The notes under the pieces: generated by a model
What the model was told of the DNA's origin: nothing
Seen by the model: the letters and a program-made list of their open reading frames with translations, nothing else
Databases searched by the model: none
Part shown: positions 14,594 to 19,251 of the stretch, one piece after another
Layout of the letters: every line of letters begins with the position of its first letter
How positions within the stretch are numbered: the stretch's first letter is position 1
Origin: Pleurocapsa sp. MO_226.B13
GTDB lineage: Bacteria > Cyanobacteriota > Cyanobacteriia > Cyanobacteriales > Xenococcaceae
Direction: 5' to 3'
Assembly: GCA_030064795.1 (NCBI GenBank)
Contig: JASJEI010000156.1
Span: forward strand, 1-19,251
Length of the DNA stretch: 19,251 nucleotides
Program-made: the position numbers and the translations under genes

Positions 14594-14913
14594 GCTTACA
14601 CAAAATACGATCCAAACCATTCTCCAGCTAAGCAGTTTGTGTCCGCAGTTGTAAAGAGTTGAATTAATTTCTGAGGTAATTTTTTTATTTTGTCTAACTA
14701 AAAATATTTACTCTCGATCGCTATACATTCTTTCTTTTTTGAGCATAATAGAAGGGGATTATTTGATTACTTGTTTTTGACCAATAGGTTGAAATAGTAA
14801 AATATCGTTGGTTATTGGACAATTACTTTTTTTTGATTTACTAAATATAGTGTTTACATAGTTTATGTGTATTTAAAATCAAATATTGCTACTTCTTAGT
14901 TTGACTATTTCTT
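14594..14913. other. Divergent intergenic region between ccmP and the sucrose-phosphate phosphatase gene
   Basis: The 320 AT-rich bases hold no likely gene apart from the spurious upstream extension of the ccmP frame. Promoters for both flanking genes must lie here. The best candidate for the rightward gene is TTTACA (14853-14858) with TAAAAT (14874-14879), but their spacing is only 15 bases. Nothing clear was found for ccmP. Confidence 0.45.
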
Positions 14914-15675
14914 ATGAATGCTCCCAATATGAGTCAATTTTTATTTGTAACTGATTTAGACAATACCTTGGTCGGTGACGATGCTGCTTTAGATAATCTC
15001 AATCGAGAGCTAGCTAGCCATCGCGAACAGTACAATAGCAAAATTGTCTACGCTACGGGGCGATCGCTATACTTGTATCGCCTGTTGGCGGAAGCAAAAT
15101 CTCTACTGCAACCAGATGCCCTAATTACTTCTGTAGGAACGGAAATGTATTTTGATAAAAGTCAAACGCTATACGATCCAGAATGGGCAAATATTCTTTC
15201 TCAGGGATGGAACCGGGAAGAAATAGTCGCGATCGCCAGCCAGTTTAGCGAATTACAATCTCAGCCCAAATCAGAACAAAATCCCTTCAAAATCAGCTAT
15301 TATTTAGCCGAATCTGTAGCAGACGAAGTTTTACCGAAACTAAAATTGGCTCTTAATTCCAAAGGATATGGAATTAAATTAATCTACAGTGCGGGTCAAG
15401 ATTTGGATCTATTACCGCGAAATGGTGATAAAGGTTTAGCGGTTAAATTTTTACGCCAAAAATGGGATATTTCCGCAGAGAAAACAATTGTCTGTGGTGA
15501 TTCTGGTAATGATATTTCAATGTTTCAAGGACATGAAAAAGGTCTAATCGTTGCTAATGCCAAGCCCGAATTGCTTGAATGGTACGAAGACAATAAACAT
15601 GACAATCTTTATCTAGCTGATTCTATCTGTGCTGGAGGTATCCTTGAAGGTCTAAGACATTTCAGTTTTTTATAA
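14914..15675 (+). CDS. spp: Sucrose-phosphate phosphatase (HAD superfamily)
   Basis: The enzyme removes phosphate from sucrose-6-phosphate, the last step of sucrose synthesis, which in cyanobacteria serves as an osmolyte and reserve sugar. The 253-residue protein has the HAD motifs: DLDNTL with nucleophile Asp14 and acid Asp16, ATGRS (47-51), Lys173 in NGDKGLAVKF, and GDSGND (195-200). The cap region ends with the SPP-typical LEWYED and AGGILEGLRHF. An internal ATG at codon 6 (14929) would give 248 residues, closer to the 244-residue Synechocystis enzyme, and neither start has a good ribosome binding site. Sucrose-phosphate synthase is not adjacent. Confidence 0.93.
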   Translation: MNAPNMSQFLFVTDLDNTLVGDDAALDNLNRELASHREQYNSKIVYATGRSLYLYRLLAEAKSLLQPDALITSVGTEMYFDKSQTLYDPEWANILSQGWNREEIVAIASQFSELQSQPKSEQNPFKISYYLAESVADEVLPKLKLALNSKGYGIKLIYSAGQDLDLLPRNGDKGLAVKFLRQKWDISAEKTIVCGDSGNDISMFQGHEKGLIVANAKPELLEWYEDNKHDNLYLADSICAGGILEGLRHFSFL

Positions 15676-15699
15676 AGATTAAAACAACCAAGTTTTTCA

Positions 15700-15716
15700 G
15701 GTGGGAATTGCCCACC
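15700..15716. terminator. Hairpin in the spp/CheA convergent gap (possible bidirectional terminator)
   Basis: GGTGGG (15700-15705) pairs perfectly with CCCACC (15711-15716) around AATTG. It lies 25 bases after the spp stop and 41 before the kinase stop. No T-run follows on either strand, so it would be an atypical terminator. Similar GGTGGGC-type palindromes occur repeatedly in cyanobacterial genomes. Confidence 0.35.
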
Positions 15717-15756
15717 CGATCCACTTAAATCTAGATTGTAGCTATTGCTAAAAAGA

Positions 15757-18700
15757 TTATTTTGAGCGCATAACTCGGTTAATAGTCGCGATCAACTCCT
15801 GTTCTGGACAAGGCTTAACTAGATAGGCAGCAGCACCAAGTTCTAAAGCTAGTTTACGATGCTTATCGCTATCGCGAGAAGTGAGAATAATAATTGGTAA
15901 TTTTTTATGTTCGGGATTGTTCCGAACCGCTTTTAAAAATTGGAAACCATTCATCATCGGCATTTCCAAATCGCATACTACCAATTCAACCTGTCCCGAT
16001 TTTTTTAATTCAGTTAGAGCATTGATGCCATTATCCGCCTGAAGTACTTGTTTGCTCACCTTCTCCAAAGACATAGCTATGGTTCGACGCAGACTGTTAG
16101 AATCGTCCACTACCAAAAGAGTCTGAGGCAAGATTTGAGTAGAAGAGCCAGCAGGAGGTAGTTGCTGTGTCTGGCTAGCATTAGCACTAGGTAGAGCTTG
16201 GAAACTAGTACCCCCTAAAAAGGCTTGTTGACTCATAGAATTACTACGATATTGAGAATCTTTGAGTAGTGCTGCTCCATCTACCACTAAGGTCAGACTA
16301 CTATCTTTGAGAACACTACAACCATAGACATATCTGGGCGGAATAATTGCACTACCGAGAGGTCTGATTACTAATTCTTGTTCCCCTAGTACTTGGTCTA
16401 CTTCTAATCCTACATAGCCATTTTGACGACGCAATAACAAAATTGGATTATTGAGACTAGATTCTGACTCTTGTAATTGGGATGTAGTACGAGGATATTC
16501 AATCATGCTCGATAGCTGACGCACGGGAATCATTTCTACATCGTCTTTGGTGGGCCAATGTAAAATCTTTTGACCTTCAAAGATTTGCACTTCTTTTGAA
16601 GTTGGTAAGATAATTCTTTCAATGGCATCAATCAATAAGGCATAGGTCATACCAGCAGCCTTAGTCAGCATTAATTTGGCAATAGTTAGGGTCAAAGGAA
16701 TTTGTAGCGAAAAAGTCGTACCTTGACCGGGGGTAGACTCAATCGAAATTGTGCCGTCCATTTCTTCAATTTGGGAACGCACTACGTCCATCCCCACACC
16801 TCTACCAGAGAGATCGCTTAGCTTATCGGCAGTAGAAAAGCCTGGTTCAAATAATAGTTCTAGTAGCTGCGAGGGGGAAGTAACCGCTGCTTGCTCTGGA
16901 GTAATTAATTTCTTCTCAATTCCAGTTTGTTTGATTTTCTCTATATTTATTCCTTTACCATCGTCCCCTACTTCAATTACAGTTTGGCTACCCTGATAAT
17001 ATGCTCGTAAGAAAACCGTTCCTGTTTCTGGTTTTCCTGTTTGCATTCTTTCGTCGGGTTTTTCTAGACCGTGGTCGAAGGAATTGCGGACTAAATGTAA
17101 TAGAGGATCATATAGTTTTTCTTCAATGGTTTTATCAATCAGAATATGACTACCAATGATATTGAGTTCGGCTTTTTTATCATGGGTAACAGCAAGCTGC
17201 TTGAGGAGGCGAGGAAAACGATTGAATAGTCTACCTATGGGAGACATTCTAGTTTCAATGAGTTCGTCCCTCATGTTCAACAACATTCGTTGCTGTTTTT
17301 GAGTATCTCGTTGTGCCTGTTTATTGCTATTTTTAATTTTTTCAGCAATGGTTAATAACTCAGAATTACTACTGCTAGTTAACTCCAACAGTTGATTGAG
17401 TCTGGCTTCTGCACTTTGCAATCCACTAGCAGGCAAGACAGATTTGTAATCTTTGTGTTGAGTTTTGGTAATGTTGTTAAGTTTGACAGGTAATTCTTGT
17501 AAGAGTTGCTGTTGTTGGGGAGACAAACAGACTTCATCAACCACTTCAATTAGCTCGCTGACTATTTGCTCGCTATAGCTAATTTTATCCAGTAATTCTT
17601 GAACAAATTCACCAATACGTTCGTCTTTTAAGATATTTTTATTTTGATTGATTAATAGTTCTCCAACCAAATCATTGAGTTTTTCTAAAGATTCTAGATT
17701 AACTCTGACTGTCTTATTGACTTTGGGTTGAGCAGTTTGTTTATTACTGTTTTGCTTAGAAGAACCAAATCGAGATTTTCTGACATCTCTAGTCGATATT
17801 TCTTGGGGTGGAGCTGATTTGGTTTTTGGTTTAATTACTTCTGTAGGGACAGGTACGATCGGGGCAGACGAGCGCTCGTCGGCTGCTGGAGTCGATTGAG
17901 CCTGTTCTGGAAGTGACTCGACTGATTCTTCCCCCCAAATTTGGGCCGTTAATTGATTAGAATCTCGATCGTTCCCTAAATCAGACTGACCAGACTCAGA
18001 TTCCAAAGTTCCTGTAAATTGCTCGGCTAAAGATTCCGAACCAAACATATCCGCAGCATCTTCATCATCGGAGTCAGTAGACTCAACTTCAAGAGTCCCA
18101 GTAAATTCCTCGGCTAAAGATTCCGAGCCAAACATATCCGCAGCATTTTCATCTTCTTGATTGTCTTCAATAGTCTCCATTGGCACAGAAAACATCGAGT
18201 CTTCTGCTTCTAAATCGGAATCTGTGGCTGTTGCTGATTCGGAAGAGTCATCTTCTACAACTGGTTGCTCGCTTTCTAATGCTGCATCAACTGCTCCTGC
18301 GAACTTTTGTAGTTCGGGAGATGGTTCGCCTCCGCGATCGCGATCGCCCTCCATGACCTGTTTTTGTGCCTGTTTAAAATTGGCGATTGAAGCTTGGGTA
18401 ATTTCTTTAACTGAGTCAGGATTAACTTCTAATGCCGTCAAAATAGTTTGGGCAATTTCTCCTAAACCAGATAAATTGAGCGATTGCGATAAACCCAAGA
18501 AAATTTCTGCTTGAGACTGCAACACTTCCCTCATGTTAGCTGGATCGCCTTCAGACAGGGCTACAGATAGTTCCTGAATTCTTTCAGGAACAACAGATTC
18601 AAAGAAGGATTCAACTACATCAAGCCCCAATTCTTCGGAAGTAGGAAAAGCATCCTGATCGCTAAGATAATCACCAAAGATTTCGGTAAGTTCGGCAAAG

Positions 18701-19089
18701 ATGCCCGCAGCACGATTGAGAATTTCTTCTCGATCGATCGGAGCTTTACTAAATTCAGCAGTTAGAGGAATTCTAAGGCATTCGTAGCTGGCGTAAAGCA
18801 ATTTTTTGGTCTGAAGGTCGATTTCTAACTCAGGATTATATAACGCCTTGAAGACATCCTCCATCGAATGAGCGACGGTTTTGATCGTTTCCAACCCCAC
18901 GTTAGCAGCACCCCCCTTGAGGGTGTGGGTGGCTCGCATAAGCTTATTGACTCTTAGTGGGCGATCGCTTGGTTCTATATCGCCATCATTGATGGCAAAT
19001 AATTCTTGTTCGATAGTTTCTAATAGTTCGGGAGCTTCTTCCAAAAAGTATTGATAGGCTTGGTCGCGAATACTGGGGTCGGTAATCAT
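15757..19089 (-). CDS. CheA-type hybrid histidine kinase with Hpt, HATPase, CheW and receiver domains (PilL/HmpE-like)
   Basis: The 1110-residue cytosolic protein works with chemoreceptors. In order: an Hpt domain (residues 5-110) with phospho-His55 in ATHTLKGGAANVGL; a second Hpt-like bundle (about 160-245) lacking the histidine; an acidic linker (270-400) with two copies of ADMFGSESLAE 29 residues apart; a basic linker; a dimerisation region (455-625, with RMSPIGRLFNRFPRL); a HATPase domain with N669, His673, DDGKG (709-713) and GRGVGMD (762-768); a CheW-like domain (about 800-945); and a receiver (990-1108) with Asp995, Asp996, phosphoacceptor Asp1040 and Lys1092. This layout fits the CheA homologues of cyanobacterial Pil, Pix and Hmp phototaxis or motility operons. 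The MCP gene just upstream supports that. Which system it belongs to cannot be told here. Confidence 0.93.
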   Translation of the reverse strand: MITDPSIRDQAYQYFLEEAPELLETIEQELFAINDGDIEPSDRPLRVNKLMRATHTLKGGAANVGLETIKTVAHSMEDVFKALYNPELEIDLQTKKLLYASYECLRIPLTAEFSKAPIDREEILNRAAGIFAELTEIFGDYLSDQDAFPTSEELGLDVVESFFESVVPERIQELSVALSEGDPANMREVLQSQAEIFLGLSQSLNLSGLGEIAQTILTALEVNPDSVKEITQASIANFKQAQKQVMEGDRDRGGEPSPELQKFAGAVDAALESEQPVVEDDSSESATATDSDLEAEDSMFSVPMETIEDNQEDENAADMFGSESLAEEFTGTLEVESTDSDDEDAADMFGSESLAEQFTGTLESESGQSDLGNDRDSNQLTAQIWGEESVESLPEQAQSTPAADERSSAPIVPVPTEVIKPKTKSAPPQEISTRDVRKSRFGSSKQNSNKQTAQPKVNKTVRVNLESLEKLNDLVGELLINQNKNILKDERIGEFVQELLDKISYSEQIVSELIEVVDEVCLSPQQQQLLQELPVKLNNITKTQHKDYKSVLPASGLQSAEARLNQLLELTSSSNSELLTIAEKIKNSNKQAQRDTQKQQRMLLNMRDELIETRMSPIGRLFNRFPRLLKQLAVTHDKKAELNIIGSHILIDKTIEEKLYDPLLHLVRNSFDHGLEKPDERMQTGKPETGTVFLRAYYQGSQTVIEVGDDGKGINIEKIKQTGIEKKLITPEQAAVTSPSQLLELLFEPGFSTADKLSDLSGRGVGMDVVRSQIEEMDGTISIESTPGQGTTFSLQIPLTLTIAKLMLTKAAGMTYALLIDAIERIILPTSKEVQIFEGQKILHWPTKDDVEMIPVRQLSSMIEYPRTTSQLQESESSLNNPILLLRRQNGYVGLEVDQVLGEQELVIRPLGSAIIPPRYVYGCSVLKDSSLTLVVDGAALLKDSQYRSNSMSQQAFLGGTSFQALPSANASQTQQLPPAGSSTQILPQTLLVVDDSNSLRRTIAMSLEKVSKQVLQADNGINALTELKKSGQVELVVCDLEMPMMNGFQFLKAVRNNPEHKKLPIIILTSRDSDKHRKLALELGAAAYLVKPCPEQELIATINRVMRSK
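18013..18153 (-). repeat. Near-identical 87-bp-offset duplication in the acidic linker of the CheA gene
   Basis: About 54 bases at 18013-18066 recur at 18100-18153 with only a few mismatches. The 87-base offset equals 29 codons. The repeat encodes the ADMFGSESLAE(E/Q)FTGTLE units. This is a recent in-frame tandem duplication in disordered-linker coding sequence. Confidence 0.85.
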
Positions 19090-19130
19090 CGTCGATTATT
19101 TTCTAATATATAGTTGAGTAATAAAAATTT

Positions 19131-19167
19131 TGAATTCTGAAATAGATAGTTTCTATTTCAGAATTCA
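19131..19167 (-). terminator. 16-bp perfect hairpin between the MCP and CheA genes
   Basis: GAATTCTGAAATAGA (19132-19146) and its exact reverse complement (19152-19166) flank a 5-base loop, and T19131/A19167 add one more pair. On the minus strand the stem is followed by AAATTTTTATT, a terminator-like T-rich tract. It lies 20 bases after the MCP stop and 42 before the CheA start, inside the presumed operon. It may therefore attenuate transcription or protect an mRNA end. Confidence 0.55.
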
Positions 19168-19187
19168 TAGTTAGAAAGTCACTATCC

Positions 19188-19251
19188 TTACTTGACTTTG
19201 AATTTAGATACGCTAGCCTGTAAGTTTTGTGCCAATTGTTCTAATTGCTCA
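19188..19251 (-). CDS. C-terminal end of a methyl-accepting chemotaxis protein (continues beyond the window)
   Basis: Read on the minus strand from the right edge, the frame gives 20 residues (EQLEQLAQNLQASVSKFKVK) and a TAA at 19190-19188. This is the typical tail of an MCP, where the last signalling-domain helix ends in a short L..SV..FKV sequence. The downstream CheA-type kinase on the same strand, starting 98 bases later, supports the reading as a PilJ- or HmpD-like receptor. Only 20 residues are visible, so sensor type and subfamily cannot be judged. Confidence 0.75.
   Translation of the reverse strand, partial: EQLEQLAQNLQASVSKFKVK

Noticed and set aside
14579..14620. ATG-initiated 227-residue form of CcmP
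   Set aside because: The extra 14 residues do not fit the family and lack a ribosome binding site; the TTG at 14578 has one and gives the exact family length.

Overview
The window is a stretch of cyanobacterial chromosome. The evidence is a photosystem II D2 gene, the beta-carboxysome shell protein CcmP, a sucrose-phosphate phosphatase, an NblR-like regulator, a Tic20-family protein, and about 18 copies of the HIP1 octamer GCGATCGC (roughly one per kb). Intergenic DNA is very AT-rich. I infer a moderately AT-rich unicellular, baeocystous or filamentous cyanobacterium of the beta type (beta-carboxysome), but cannot name the genus. No insertion sequence, CRISPR array, phage gene, tRNA or rRNA was seen. 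Nearly all genes are conserved housekeeping or photosynthesis-related genes, and I found no clear new multi-gene system.

Layout. (a) 1-711: the 3' end of a stand-alone psbD (no overlapping psbC), a strong intrinsic terminator, then a promoter-like pair and a nested stem region that may be a small RNA or the leader of the next gene. (b) 753-3120, plus strand: NAD kinase, an OmpR-type regulator resembling NblR with a degenerate phosphorylation pocket, a possible 41-residue membrane peptide, and a DUF192 lipoprotein. (c) 3121-3815: 695 bases with no convincing gene but with palindromes, followed by a small DUF2949-type gene. (d) 4043-7875, minus strand: glyA, a WecA/MraY-type sugar-phosphate transferase, and cinA, probably in that transcription order. 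(e) 8254-9790, plus strand: an intramembrane metalloprotease, a small cysteine-rich protein, and a Tic20-family membrane protein. (f) 9919-14578: a run of mostly single genes, comprising a fumarylacetoacetase-family enzyme (minus), rpsF (plus), a MOSC protein (minus), folK (plus), a pentapeptide-repeat protein (minus) and ccmP (minus). (g) 14914-15675: sucrose-phosphate phosphatase, divergent from ccmP. (h) 15757-19251, minus strand: a large CheA-type hybrid kinase preceded by the last codons of a methyl-accepting chemotaxis protein, i.e. the end of a chemotaxis/phototaxis (Pil or Hmp-like) operon that continues past the right edge.

Functionally the genes touch photosynthesis and carbon fixation (psbD, ccmP), photorespiratory and one-carbon metabolism (glyA, folK), NADP supply (NAD kinase), NMN salvage (cinA), envelope glycan synthesis (wecA-like), compatible-solute synthesis (SPP), and taxis or pilus control (MCP and CheA). 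The most useful details for re-annotation are the TTG start of ccmP backed by a ribosome binding site, the structured region upstream of the NAD kinase gene, the degenerate receiver of the NblR-like protein, and the 16-bp perfect hairpin between the MCP and CheA genes.
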